A stretch of DNA of 64,000 nt from Haemaphysalis longicornis. Lineage: Eukaryota; Arthropoda; Arachnida; Ixodida; Ixodidae. Numbering within the stretch: the first letter of the stretch is position 1; every line of letters begins with the position of its first letter. The stretch lies in assembly GCA_013339765.2 (NCBI GenBank), contig CM023450.1, positions 105,851,344 to 105,915,343 on the forward strand. The letters are read 5' to 3'. Shown piece by piece: positions 32,184 to 44,424 of this stretch. The position numbers were made by a program, and so were the translations under genes. The notes under the pieces were generated by a model. The model was given only the letters and a program-made list of their open reading frames with translations, was not told where the DNA came from and searched no databases.

Positions 32184-33779
32184 CAGAAAACGTAGAAATA
32201 ATGTCATCTAATAGTGTACATAAAAAGCGTGCTGACTGCAAAACACCACGTTTCAAAAGGAAAGCGCCAGACGCAAACGGATAGTGAATATTGGCATTTT
32301 CAGAACCGAAACTGAAAAAAAGGCGGCCATTGCCGGTGGCCGGACCTGACATAAGTGATGGAACGGAAGCTGGCGTTCCAGTACCTGCGGCCGCTTACAG
32401 CAGTCCCCAAATGCTTGTGGTATCACCACGTTTCGCAATGTTATTTCCACAAACGAACTTGTTTCTTCAGGATAATAAAGTTAGGCGTAATTCCGACATC
32501 GCGTTGCTGTCAATCGAGATGAAGTAGACCGCCCGAAAGTTAATTTTACATCACAATAACTGACGGAGTAGCAATCCTTAGCATAGCGAGTAAACAGGCT
32601 CGCCAAGATCTACAAGGCTATTTGCTCATGCAAATAGCGAAAGGCAGCTTTGCTTACCCGGCGCCCCTCCAATCATACCGCTCCTTTAGAAGGAAGCCGA
32701 TCGCGCGCGGGTGGAGATCAATGACTATTTTTACTATATTATTACGTGCAAACAGCTTTGCGAATATCGGCCCAGCTTTTTCATTTCGCTGCACATCGGG
32801 TATTGAAATGTAAAATAGGTCTAAAACCGTATGTCGGCTTCCACAGCTAGGATGATGCACTAAAACACGAAAAAAGTTGCCTATCTACTGCTGTCTACTT
32901 TCACCAGAGACGTGTGAAGTTGATAAAAATTTACTTTCCAGTAAACTAAATCTAACGCTCTGCAAGAGTAACTTTATTTCGGGATGGAAAAAACAAAGTA
33001 ATCGTAGAGCTGCAGTTTCGTTAGCTTTCGCACTTAACGAAAAAGATGGCCGATATTTGTGCGGGTGTATCTGTTACCACAAGCAATGCTGATTCTGTCT
33101 TGCAAATGTTTATAACTGCGCGTAGAACAACTCTGGTTAGGTTGTCAAACTTTTGGGGAGGTCTAAGAGGTGGAGTTGTCGTTGGGCCAGCCTAAAATAC
33201 GGCAAATATAAGACGTGAACTGCGTTAGAACGGTGGTTTGGGCTAGTTGGTGCATACCTTAAATGTTCGATGCCCTTCTTTTTTTTTTCGTGCTCTTTTT
33301 CGTGCTTCCTTCTTTTTCATCGTGTTCCTTCTCGCCTTCTTTTCTGGGTATATTTCGCAAGCCGCTCAATAAACCAACCAGTTGTTAGTCAGCGCCTTGT
33401 GTCGTCGTTTCCTTGTCCCATCTTTTTGCGCTGTTTCGAATTTCAATAAGACGTGAAGTGCAAGTGATCAGGAATTTATACAATATCCTTTTTTTTTCAG
33501 TGACACATGCAATAGGAAAGATATATGTACAGTAAAAATATTATTTTCAAGTAAAATATTGGCGCAGCCTGCACTAGTGGTGCAAGGCTGGAGAAACAGC
33601 AGAGCCGGCGGCCTCTCTCCCTCCGTCGGAGACCCGGCTGCCGCACCTCACACGGATTTCCAAACTTCTCGCTGAAAGTTCTCCATGACTGGCAGGCCCG
33701 GATCGTCATGTCTGCAGGCTTTCCCATCTCTCCCACAGTGGAGCGCGCGAGCACGCTCTGGAGCCCGCGGCAGCTGGCT
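32184..33779. other. Interior between inverted repeats, no gene seen
   Basis: If the inverted repeats at 32155 and 34644 belong to one element, this would be its interior, but no transposase-like frame is visible. Near 33032 there is a GATGGCCGATATTTGTGCG motif similar to part of the repeats at 1924 and 3163. Confidence 0.35.
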
Positions 33780-33784
33780 GCGCG

Positions 33785-34050
33785 AACTCGGCGTCGGTGC
33801 TCCTTACTTCGGGGGGAACGCACGTGAACTGGCGAGGAGAACAGCACGCGAGAGTTCACGCCACGAGCGCTGGGCAGAGTGCTCTCGAAGGTCGAGCTCG
33901 CCGACGCTGGGTGCTCCTCACGACGAACGCTCACGTGTGCTCGGATATTTTTTCTCGGTATTTTTTTGCAAGCTCCTCACGTGAAGCAAGCAAGCGCGCA
34001 AGGCTGGACGACGTCGGGTGCTCCTCCAGAGGTGCATGCTCCCGTGCTCT
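33785..34050 (+). repeat. Imperfect tandem repeat of ~110 bp
   Basis: GGTGCTCCTTAC near 33796, GGGTGCTCCTCACG near 33910 and CGGGTGCTCCTCCAG near 34016 each follow a GGCGTC/GACGCTG/GACGTC motif and precede CACGTG or CCGTG. Three diverged units. Confidence 0.45.
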
Positions 34051-34387
34051 CGATTGGTACGAGTTTTCTGGTAACGCTCCACGGCGTAAATAAGAGCTTA
34101 AACAGCTCTTCCAACTCCAGAACCATCGCAGAAGCTTGTAGTCTTCTTATCTCTTTTATTGCATTGGAAAAAGAGCGGATATTGCTACCTGTTGGGATTA
34201 GTTTTAATTGTGGGATGGCGACGGCGGTACAGCGCGGTGGAGTAGCAGAGAAACCCCGGCGAACGCATTCCTTCGCCCGGCAGAGCGCTGTGAAAGTTGC
34301 CGGAGAAGCGCGAGCTCCACGGGACAGGTTCCTCTCTTCGTCAAAGGCCGCTATTAACTTGCTTCGGTGACCAGTGATTTATACAGT

Positions 34388-34468
34388 CCCCCCCCCCCCC
34401 CCTACATTCCCCACATACCCCCCTAGGAAGACCTCGACCCCCCCCTTCCCCATGTCCCCCCCTTCCCC
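34388..34468 (+). repeat. Poly(C) tract and C-rich low-complexity DNA
   Basis: C15 at 34388-34402, followed by several C6-C8 runs separated by short A/T interruptions. Similar long C tracts occur at 39327-39344 (C18), 46771-46784 (C14) and 58635-58654 (C20). Confidence 0.8.
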
Positions 34469-35525
34469 TTCAGAAAATTGAAAATTCTGGATAAACCGCT
34501 GTCTGTGACTCTCCGCCAGGTGCAAGCGTCGTCTGCTCGGAGCTACTTTAAACGGCGGTACCTAGTGTGCTCAGTGCTTAAGATCTTGCCAAGGCGGTTT
34601 CAAGAGCATAAACTGTTTATTTGGATTAAATCTGGGCAAAGAAAAATTTGAGTGCAGTTGGCATTTAAAGGAAGAGCACATCTGCGGAGAGCGACGCGTT
34701 TCCACACGCGTTTTCTCTGTCTGGAAACCGGTCCGTCAGCGGTCATGAACACGCATAAAGGCTGCTGCAGCCGGTTTTGGAGAGGGATAAAAGCGCGGGC
34801 GCAAACGCGTCACTCTCCGCACTTGTGTTTTGTCCTTTTCTTGGCTCAGTTTGCGAAAACCACAGATCAGTGTAACCAGACAGCGTGACCGGTACCTGCC
34901 GGCAAAGGTCTGTCTGGCGGGTGATTCAATGGATGGCGCTATTCAGAAAATTGGTCCCTGCCTCGCGGGTGGTTCACTAGATGGCGAAAGCTCACCTAAG
35001 GCCGGTAAAAATTCTACCTCAGGAATAAAAACGCCGGCAATAGAAATTGTGGAAGCGTCTGCATCACTGTCCGCGTCGGCGTAGCTTAGCGGGCAGCCGG
35101 AATTCAGCTAAAAGGTCGAAATGTGGTCGATTTGCCGTCTTGCGTGTTTCGCGTAATCTAATACTGAGCAACCCTAAATTCAGCAACAGAAAACTCGACG
35201 ACATAATATGACGACGCAACTGAGCGACTGGTGATGCTTCCACATTCTCACATTGTAAAAGGCAGTTTATGTGCCTCCTTAAGTTCTTTCTCCCTAAGAG
35301 GATGAGGTATAGGACTAAACTAACGTCCGTTAACGCTGCAGTTGTTTCGAATTCTGAATGAAGACAAAAAACTAGGAGAAAAAAATCAAATCGAAAGGGC
35401 CTTGCAAGGTATCCTTGCAAAAAAAAAAAGAAAAAAAGAAGAGGTGGAAAGTACAAAATGAACTGGAAAAGTAAGATCTCTCTGAGAATTTCTCGAAAAA
35501 ATATGGAGCTTATGACGTCACTTAC
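34469..35525. other. Unassigned sequence, no gene seen
   Basis: Contains the right copy of the 29-bp inverted repeat at 34644-34673 and a short direct repeat around 34917-34985 (GCGGGTGATTCAATGGATGG and GCGGGTGGTTCACTAGATGG). No gene recognised. Confidence 0.4.
34644..34673. repeat. Right copy of the inverted repeat pair
   Basis: AAATTTGAGTGCAGTTGGCA followed by TTTAAAGGAA is the reverse complement, with few differences, of 32155-32183. Confidence 0.6.
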
Positions 35526-35615
35526 TAATATCTTACAAATTTCGCGTTAAAGTGAAGTAACAGGGCAGAATTCTGCCCTGTTACTTCACTTTAACGCGAA
35601 ATTTGTAAGATATTA
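35526..35615. repeat. Perfect 90-bp palindrome
   Basis: The left arm 35526-35570 and right arm 35571-35615 are exact reverse complements over 45 bp with no spacer. The centre is CAGAATTCTG. Pairing stops at 35525/35616 (C opposite A). A spacerless perfect palindrome of this size is unstable in replication and rare in assembled genomes. It could be a foldback element end, a recent inverted duplication, or a sequencing/assembly fold-back artefact. Confidence 0.95.
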
Positions 35616-35625
35616 ATACTGCTTG

Positions 35626-35715
35626 CGATTTTTGGGTTAGAAAACGTCTTTCGTGCTGGTAATGAAGCTGAGTGAGGTACTTGCACCTAGTTCTGTCAAA
35701 TTAGGCAAAATTGTA
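35626..35715 (+). repeat. Dispersed repeat shared with 24335-24430
   Basis: CGTCTTTCGTGCTGG, GAAGCTGAGTGAGG, CTAGTTCTGTCAAATTA and GGCAAAATTG match the earlier copy in order. It begins just 10 bp right of the palindrome. Confidence 0.5.
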
Positions 35716-35779
35716 CTTTCAAATCGCAGCTTTAGTGCTGGAATCTGTAAGCAAAAACACCGAAGTGAAAGAAAAAAAA

Positions 35780-35865
35780 CGCTTCCGGTGGCCGGAATCA
35801 AACCTGGGTCCCTCGTGTTATGGGGCCAGCGTCTATCCGACTGGTCCAGTTTGACATGGTCGAAG
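35780..35865 (-). ncRNA. Weak tRNA-like head (box B only clear)
   Basis: On the minus strand CAGGTTTGATTCCGGCC matches a box B (GGTTTGATTCC), with a possible A-like region CCAGTCGGATAGACGC about 50 bp upstream. It may be the head of a further SINE family that includes the repeat at 35626-35715. The stems do not pair convincingly. Confidence 0.35.
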
Positions 35866-36717
35866 CGGTTTGGAATACTTAGCCGAGAACCAACGACTCC
35901 GTCACGAGGAAGCCTCGCGTTCAACCATCGTCATCGTTTGACGGAGAGGTGCACGGCTTTTTTCGCGGCCCCTTTGAAACTTCGTTGGACAAGTTATCGA
36001 ACCGTTGTAATGAAGCCAGAATCACACGAGCGGAGCTTCCGTATGACAGATGAACGTGCCCCACGTCCTGAATAATATCAACAGGACCCCGGCATGCTCG
36101 TCGATGGCCTTCCCGCCAAGGTTTTTTGAAGGCTTTCAGTCAATCGATACACACCCTTTCCACTAGCGACTGTGATATCGCCCCCTGGATGGGCACAGCC
36201 ACAGCAGCCATTTTTTACCACCTGAATCTTTGCGTGTAGTAGGTTTTAGGTCATGGGCCGGGGATTGGAAAGCTAAGTTTCCCCTGAAAGTTGTGTGGTA
36301 AGAGAAGAATGATAAGTCCTGCTACCCACTACGCCCTGTCATACAAGGTTTATTTCCGGCCCCTAGCGACCAACAGTGTGCGATCGTATTAGCGATTACA
36401 AATACGTAGTCCTTGTCATTTCAAAGGATCGGCGAGCTCTTGACGTAATTTTCAATATTGAACTATCTATTTTTCCTCATTCCAGTCTCTTCAGCGCACT
36501 CTTTTTGTATACTCCTCCTTTTATCGTTAAAAAGGACGTATGCATAGCTGCAAGTACAAATTATCTCCGACGAATACATTCATAAGTGCGTCAGGACAAC
36601 TTCATCCAAATTGTCATGATCATTTCGTCCGCTCTCACTGAAGCCCGTATAACAGGGTACGGTTAAAGGCGATAGCCTTAGACCAAGTTTCATGGAAAAC
36701 GCGAGGAAAAGAATGAT

Positions 36718-36796
36718 GATGGTGATGATGATGGTGGGGTGAGGAGGAGGAGGAGGAGGAGGAGGAGGAGGAGGAGGAGGAGGAGGAGGAGGAACA
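36718..36796 (+). repeat. (GAT/GGT)n and (GGA)n microsatellite
   Basis: GATGATGGTGATG repeats pass into an almost pure GGA array from about 36741 to 36793, directly upstream of a Ruka insertion. Confidence 0.9.
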
Positions 36797-36849
36797 AACG
36801 TTTATTGTTTAATTGTAGACCATTGGTGGGAGACAAAAGCGTTAGATTT

Positions 36850-37087
36850 ACCCGCCGCGGTGGCTCAGTGGATAAGGCATTGCGCTGCTGAGCAGGAGGT
36901 CGCGGGCGCGATTCCCGGGCGCGGCGGCCGCTTTTCTGATGGAGGCGAATAGCAAAAACGCCCGTGTGTACGAGATTTCGGCGCACGTTAAAGAACCCCA
37001 GGTGGTCAAAATTAATCGGGAGCCCTTCACTACGGCGCGCCTCATCCCCTGCGTTGCGTCGGTGCGTTAAACTCTACAATAAACGAT
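36850..37087 (+). mobile_element. Ruka-type SINE
   Basis: Box A TGGCTCAGTGGATAAGG and a diverged box B GGGCGCGATTCCC, then the body with GGCCGCTTTTCTGATGGAGG and AACGCCCGTGTGTACGAGAT. It is flanked by 16-bp duplications CAAAAGCGTTAGATTT (36834-36849) and CAAAAGCCCTAGATTT (37088-37103), 14 of 16 matching. The altered box B would weaken Pol III transcription. Confidence 0.9.
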
Positions 37088-40000
37088 CAAAAGCCCTAGA
37101 TTTCTGTTTCATGTAAGGCGTTGTGAAGCATAATACAGAAAACGTCCAAGGTTCCAATCAGCGCGAGCCCGACACAAGAGGGCCTCAGCAGGTCTCGCAG
37201 TCCGCCCTCCCGATATTCACCGGTGCACGCACGGCGCCCTTTGCAAGAAACTTTTCGAGTTTCTTTCCGCACTGGTCTCTATAGTTTTTTGTAGTGTGTT
37301 TTTTTTCTTCTTTCTGCTTTTTATCGATATCAACGGTTTTTTGTATATATATAGTCTCTTCATGTTTCTTATGGTCTGCGACAAAATGGCAAAATATAAA
37401 TAGTCGAAGCGTGAACGGGACAGCGCGTGCCGGGAACGGAAAACAACCGCGCCGGAGGGGGGTTGGCCGCTGCCGCGCGTGCAGTACGAGTGAGCGAGAG
37501 GCGATGAGGCCCTTCGGGGAAGGGAGGATGAGGAGGAGCAGGAGAAAGGGAAAGGTCACAGTTCACACAATGCACACAGTTCTAGCCTTGGAATCCTATT
37601 CACAAAATGATCAGTTCACTCAGCCAGTGGCAATGTCGCTGTTGACATTGGTCGTGAATGGGTATGGTCAGTCCAGGACACTCTGTCAGAACACCAAACC
37701 AATTTGTAGAGACCGTTCTCAAGGGCGTACCGGGTTATTATTTCTAGAGCAGTGGAGTCATCACGGATACGACTAACGTGCTCCAGTTCAGACACAAGGC
37801 GGCTCGTACTGCATCTGCTCTTTGGTGCGGCGCGGTACGAGCCGCCTTGAGAGCTCAAGGTACCGACAAGTGTCAAGAGGCGGCTACAAGGAACGGCAAG
37901 GAAGCGGAACGAATCTTCGGGGGGTGCGGTCCAGTGGGATGGTCAAATGGCGACAGGTCAAGAGGTAACTTCAGCGCAAAATAAAACAGCACATTAACAG
38001 AAGGTCCAACGAGCCTTTTGCCTTCACATTCTTAGAAAGTTCTAAGGATCCCGTACTTTTTTCGTTTGCGAGTTCAATGGAGTGACTATCCGCACCTGCG
38101 AAATTTCTGGTGTTTTCTACATTGACTGCGGATGTCTCGGTTTTCGTAGTTCAGAGACATGTTGTTAGCTCGCCTAATTACTTGTGTCGCGGGCGAAGCT
38201 CTCTCTGCTCATAAAAAAAGGAAACCTCCTACAATTTGCACGAGTTGTTTGCGCCTCGACGATAGGCCAAACCATGACTTTCAATCTAGCTCGGTTCACT
38301 GCTCGGTATACGCCACAGGAGCGGCGTTGGCACAAAAAGTTCGGGTGTCCCAAACATTTGGCGACTTGCCGCAGCAGCGAAAATTTACACGTTAAGGGGA
38401 CAATGCCTTGCGCTATGAAACGCCTCAAACTTCAAATACACTAGAAGACCAGGCAGTTTTTGATTACGCACGTATAAATTCCGCAGAGCCCTTACCATAA
38501 ACAGCGTTCGTCATAAAAGAACAGCACGCTAGAGAACCAAACAATATGGTTGTACATGTCTTAAACCCGCGTCTTTTTCCTTCCCCAAAGGTAAAACAGT
38601 TTGAAAATAAAGCTTCTTCTTTTATTGATTTTAAAGAGCGCACGGTAATACTTTTCAGTTAACGAACAGGTAGGTCGATGTTGTCACAGAAGTATGCTTC
38701 GGAGAAAACCAAATTCGAATCAAGGAAAATCTACTCGCCACCAAAACGTTAGGAAGAGGCGCAGGACAAAACGAACTCAATCGGAGGGGCCTAGTGTACA
38801 CGAGCAGGGAAATGGAAGAAAAAGCAAAGCCGAGCCCATTGAGTAAGAACAGGCCGACAGTCATCGCTTTCCGACCGGGGTCCGGCGGCCCCTCCCTCTT
38901 GACGCTGATCGAGCCAGCCAGCGACCGAGACCACGGCGGCTCATCCCGGTGCGCGTGGTTCGCTCGAAAGTGAGGGCTTTCCCTACCTACACTCTCCGTA
39001 ACCCCTGCCCCTGAACCATTCAATCTGCACGGGGTGCTCGAGTCGAAACGCGCTCGCAAACAAAGCCACCGCTCGAACGGCAGAACGAGCGGCTTCTTGG
39101 CTCGGGCGGCACAGGGGGACGTCAGGGAGGGGGACGCGGGATACACAGCCAAGGAAAACTGCTCCCGCTGCTCGGAAAATTAAATTAGGCCGAGACCTAT
39201 ACGCGGGTGCATCTGCTGCGCCTCCATTGCCTCCATCCTCCCCTCTCACTACGCATCCCCTTACCTCTGAGGAGACGCTAACGGAAAAGCCACGACTGTG
39301 GTGCGTTCTGGTTCGAACCCTTGGATCCCCCCCCCCCCCCCCCCTTCCGTCTGTGCCTAATTCCGTCTGTCCCCACTCTCCCGGAGCACCTTATCTTGAG
39401 TTACCGTGCCACACGAACTTTGCTCCCCTCTTCCACTCGTCATTGCGCCGTGTTTTTCATCTCAGCTCGATTCTGCCCTCGGCCTACCATATAACGCATT
39501 TTTTTTTATGTGCCACCTTCAGGCCGCCTTTCTGTGCTTTTTTTTTTTCATTTTCTTCAAGCGTTATTGTCTTCGTTTATTCAATAAATTCGAGCTTACG
39601 CTGCCGTCCAAGTCTCTGCCGTTTTTTTTTCAACCCTGACTGCATTTCAGCTGTTTCGACATCGTTTTGTTTCCTGGCCTCCGAACACGCCTCCTTCCGA
39701 CCTCTTCAGGGTATTATCCCCTACTGCAGAAAAAGCGAATCCTCAGTACAGGAACAAAAGCACGAAAAGTGCCCGCTGCTTCCCTCATCCGTTTATTGCA
39801 TTTCGTTGCCACTGAGCACTCTTATTTCTTGTTGGAACCTGCTTTCTTCTCCCAGAAAAAACTGTCCTGAATGTGAGCGCATGCGGTAATGATGGTGTGA
39901 ACAGTGCACGCGCTATGGTGGCTCCGATACGCAAATGGCCTCCAGGTACATGTCTTGTTGTTTTTGTTTTTTTTTTCACCCAAGCCCAAATGGCGTAGGC

Positions 40001-41754
40001 GCTGTGCTTAACAGATTGCTGCTGGTTTGCTGTTTCCGTAGAAGTGAGGTAGGCTCTGATATTGTGTAGGCCGGGTTTTTTAAAGCGTTATTCAGAGCCA
40101 ATGTACGTTGCTTCGAGGTAAAAAAAAAACACAACACATTGCGCCACGTAAGCTTCTTCAACCAGGAGACAGAGAATATTTCTCCCCAGAAAAATAGTGG
40201 GAATTGACAGGCGGTGTGTAAGCATTCTTTACGAAGGCGCATCCGGGCGCATACACCTCTACGTACGCTTGATTTGGGGGTCCTGGGTGCCGGGCCTAGG
40301 GCCATTAGCGCCTTTCCCGCGCATCTCTCCTATGTCTTGTCTCTCGTGCTATAAAATATCTTGTGAATGCTACTAACAAACTAGCCCAGAAGCAAGTTTC
40401 ATTGAACCTAGGGCCATAGATTGGGTAAGCGGGAGCTTTATTGTTGCTTTTATACAGCTATATATGTACAAGAGCTATAGCTCAAGTTTGGACTGTTCCG
40501 GTGAAAAGGGCCGCTAATTTTACGTTTTAATGTGCAATCACCTTTTCGTAAATGTATGGGTGCGTAAGCATTTGTTTGTGTTTTTGTACTGGCTGCTTGT
40601 CGCACACGAAAGTTAGATGCATATGCCGATTTTTGAGCAACATAAGACCTCGAAAACAAAAAGGGAAAATAGAGTAAGGCTACGATCCTACAGCTCTTTA
40701 CCTGGGTATTTCACCGTTTTCGCGAATCTCCTTCTGTTCTTTATGTCTCATTTTTTCATTGTACGTTTTCTTCCCTCTTCAGTAACGCTCCATTTTGCAT
40801 CTTACCCCTTATTCCGGTGGATGAGTGGCCATGGCTTTATGCTTCTGAGAGTTATATCGCGGGGGGCTCTATACCTAGCCACGGAGGCCATATCGCTAAT
40901 GCTAGGAACAACAAATTTTGCGAGGAAGATATTGCGATACATGTTCAAAGAACTTGACGTGGTTAAATTATGTCGTAGCATTGCCCTACAGCTCAGCTTA
41001 TAGGTCACTGGTCTCCTCAAAGCGTAAATCTCAGAACTTCTTATCATATTTGAAGCGCCCAAAACTTATACTAAAACGTTGTTCCCATAAATAATCTGAG
41101 TGCAACAAAACCAAAACAAACCAGTTGTGTAAGGTCCAGCGCAGGTGGATCGTGAATATGGCCAATCCTGAACGTTGCGTCCACTTCGGAGCTAGGAAAA
41201 GCAAGATGGGGCGCCAATGAAAAACCAAGAAGGCTAGATAGAAGTGGCGCAGGCAGGAATAGCGACGCCACTCGAGAACTGATAACGCAAACCAGACTGC
41301 CCCCGGTCGAGAGCGGCGCGTGGCAGGCGTGCATACATATTGGAAAATATTGCGAGCAGAAACGCAGCCAGAACGCGTCTGTAAACCAGTCATCTATATT
41401 CTCTCGTGCATCCCCGAAATACACATGCGTATTAAAGGAAGATGCTCCCGGACGGGTGCGGGTCGGGCCCGCTTTCTCCTCCCGCTTCTCTCTCACTTGG
41501 CGGGCTCTGGAGTGTTTCGTTACATAATAACAGTACCAGACGCAGAGCACAGGAGAAGCCTGCTCGAGGAACGACCTCACCAATACGCTCAGAGGCGTAC
41601 ACAATAAACAGCGAGTGTATGTTATCAAAGAAGCAACCGGCACCGCGCTATGCATGCACGCTTTTTGAGCTTCGCAGACGCGCGACCAGTTTTGTAAATG
41701 CTGTCCAGTGCTAGCGTGCCAAATGAAGTCTCTCCATTTCCTTTCCAGCCCTTC
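37088..41754. other. Unassigned sequence, no gene seen
   Basis: Apart from the hairpin at 37796-37848 and the C18 tract at 39327-39344, this 4.7-kb stretch shows no recognised domain. The longest open frames (220 codons at 39227-39889, 228 at 41071-41757, 165 at 38655-39152) are low-complexity or composition-driven and match no family I know. Confidence 0.4.
37796..37848. repeat. Perfect 14-bp hairpin arms
   Basis: AAGGCGGCTCGTAC at 37796-37809 and GTACGAGCCGCCTT at 37835-37848 are exact reverse complements with a 25-base loop. No T-run follows, so a terminator is unlikely. No adjacent gene is visible. Confidence 0.75.
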
Positions 41755-41830
41755 CATCTCTCTCTCCCTCTCTCTCTCTCTCTCTCACAGACACACACAC
41801 ACGCACGCACTCACTCACACTCAACTCACC
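41755..41830 (+). repeat. (CT)n/(CA)n microsatellite
   Basis: A CT run at 41757-41787 passes into CACACACACACGCACGCACTCACTCACAC-type repeats. Confidence 0.9.
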
Positions 41831-44187
41831 GTATGCCTGTCTCTCTCTCACATACAATTTCTTTTCTCTGGCTCTCACACTCTCTCATTCGCTCCCTTCT
41901 CTTGTCTCAATCTCCGCTCTGTTTTCACTGCACGCACCGTTTCCTTTTTCTTGCCATTCTCCCCAATTGTAGAAAACATCTTCGGCACCCGGAACGACTT
42001 TTGCTTCATTCTCGGGCTGCTTAAGCCATCGCATTGTCTTGCAGATCAAAAAGTGTGAGCGAGGCGCCTTTCGAGCACTGTTTTTTTTCTTCTCGGTATT
42101 TGCAACCCCTTGCTTTTATTTCCCTAGCTTTGCGAAGAGGAGGAGCAGGGAGCGGGAAATGAAGAATCGCGATAAAAACCAGACACGAAATGGAGATATC
42201 GCCTCGCGTTTCTCCCTCACTGGCAATGCATCCCCGTCTTGCGTAGATGCGCATGCCAACCCCATTTCCTCTCCCTTTACATTGAGCCCCCCTACGCGTT
42301 CCCAACGGCTAGCCACTTCTGACGATCCTTTCGCACGCGGACTCTTTGGTTTCTTTGTTAGTGTCTCCTGTTATGTTTCTTGTTGTGTATTCCCCCTTTC
42401 TTTTTTCTGGTGGCGGGAAAGGCTGCGCTTATCTTACACGACCATCCGCTTCGCCTTCACGCACAGACTTGCCTTCCAACCTTTGGCAGCTGCTAGCTTA
42501 CACAAACGGTTCTCGGATGAACCGGCACTCCGCTTGAGTTCAGGGCGCAACAAAAACAACGAGGCGACCTCGTAGTGCGCGCGTGTATACGCTTTCTGAG
42601 CTACGCTCTCGATGACTCGACGCATATCGGCGAAAGTTGATCCATCAGCGTTTCCATGGAGCATTCGGTCGAGCGCAAACAAAGAGAACCCGTAGTGAAC
42701 AGATAGATTCGGAACGACGCAGTACAGCCTATGAAGTTTCTGTTTTACGACGCATTTGTACTCTTTTAAATCAGAGTTGAGAAACACGTAAGCGAAGATA
42801 TCGATGCATGCCTGCAGCAGTGAGCGCTTTTCTTAAGCCGCTTCGGGGTGCACTCCTGGAAATTAAATTAGGCACTTTTTTTTTACTATCTGCACTAAGC
42901 ACTTGGGGTGAGGGAATTCAAAGTTAGAGTTCATAGAACTTTTGGACCCTAGCGTTTTTCACACCGTAGGGATAAGGCTCGCTTTGAAGCCGTAGTAACA
43001 AACAAGCTGTCATGACATGCGGTATGCAAATATGAGTGTAATGGTAATGAATAGTATTAAATAAAAGCAATACAAAGAAACAAACCGTTTGCATACGAAT
43101 TGTATTCTTCCGAACTCAAATTTTAAGCACGGAATGGCAGATATCCAGTCACCGTCTTCGTCATGGGGTAATTGTTTACTACAGGATAAAGCGCTCTGCC
43201 AGAAAATTCCAACCACCTGTTTATTGAACCGCCTGAACCCGTTCTTCGCAACAGAATTTCCGGGTCTCATCTTTCCACGCACTTCTCTGTCTTTCCCTGT
43301 GCTTCTGACACAATCCCTCAGCTGCCATTATAATACTGGGGTTGTCCACCTGCTGTGTCAGCCCTTTTGTATCCCTGCATCCCTGGCCTACTCTTCCGAA
43401 CTTTTCCGTTATCAGTTTAGCTAGTATGTATTTAAAAGAAAAATTCAGTGCCATTCCACACTGTGAATGTGGAGCACCAGCAGAGCTATATGTGGCTCCG
43501 TTGACCGCTTCGCAGCACAAAAGCGCACGAAGCTGGTTTATTTTGACTGTGGCTACTTCCTTGTTAATTAGTTGAATGAATCTTAGAGGGACTAAAGAAT
43601 GTTTTAGGGAACAAACACGGTACCTGTCCGTTGCCTTCCCCTAGAAGCCCATCTATTGAATACAAATGGGAATTACACAGTATTTATAGCTTCACTGTAA
43701 ACTGCGTAACAATGAAAAGTTTATGTAAATCGCCGTTACGTTATAGTCATATTAGTGGCTAATTGCCGTATAATTTGTTTCAGGTTAGTTACAGGCACGA
43801 GTTTTAGTTAATTTTTTGTTACCACACTTCCTCCGTAGACTCCCATGTATTAAGCAGATGGGAATTTCGTAGTGTTTACAACTTCTTCCTGCTATCTTAC
43901 TGTGTCTTGTCGTTTGCGCTGTGGTTCAACATGCATCAGCAACTCGCCCACGTTTTCACGTTGCTATGTTTACAAATTCACCGCGAACTAGTTGCGACAA
44001 GGAAGTAAAACTCCGCATAATGTTAGAATAGTCTTAGCGGCTAATTTCGAAATACCCTTCTCCAGGATATTGACAATGAAGCAACAGTTATAGACATTTT
44101 TGTAACCATACTTCCTCCGTAAATTGTCATGCTTTGGCAGCAGCTGAAAATTCTGCAACGTTTCCCAGCTTAACTGTGAACTAATTA
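41831..44187. other. Unassigned sequence, no gene seen
   Basis: Pyrimidine-rich at the left. TTTCCTCCGTA- and ACTTCCTCCGTA-like motifs near 43829 and 44109 suggest a diverged direct duplication of about 280 bp around 43640-44170. No coding signal. Confidence 0.4.
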
Positions 44188-44424
44188 ACCCGTCGCAGTG
44201 GCTCAGTGGCCAGGGTGTTCTGCTTCTGAGACCAAGAACGCGGGTTCGATTCCGGTCGCAGTGACCGCTTTTCTGGTGAAGGCGAAAAGCGAAAACGCCC
44301 GTGAGTCGATTTTTCTGCGCGCGTTGAAGATCACCGGGTGGTCAAAATTAATCCGGAGCCCTTCACATTGGCGCGCCTCATACCCCCGTGTAGCTTCAGC
44401 GCGTTAAACCCCACAATCAATCAG
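44188..44424 (+). mobile_element. Ruka-type SINE, diverged
   Basis: Head CAGTGGCTCAGTGGCCAGGG and box B GGTTCGATTCC, body with CGCTTTTCTGGTGAAGGCGA and AAACGCCCGTGAGTCGAT, ending GCGTTAAACCCCACAATC. More diverged than the copies at 13456 and 47637. No convincing target duplication seen. Confidence 0.87.

Noticed and set aside
38655..39152. 165-codon minus-strand frame in a GC-rich stretch
   Set aside because: I considered an rRNA- or host-gene-derived segment but recognised no conserved rRNA helix or protein motif.
39227..39889. 220-codon plus-strand frame
   Set aside because: Pyrimidine-rich low-complexity DNA with a C18 tract inside; the peptide is Ser/Phe/Cys-rich with no family resemblance.
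41071..41757. 228-codon minus-strand frame
   Set aside because: No domain, atypical composition and an end that runs into the antisense of a CT/CA microsatellite. Probably chance.
42039..42575. 178-codon plus-strand frame
   Set aside because: Phe/Ser-rich translation of pyrimidine-rich DNA, no start context or domain, and no supporting neighbour.
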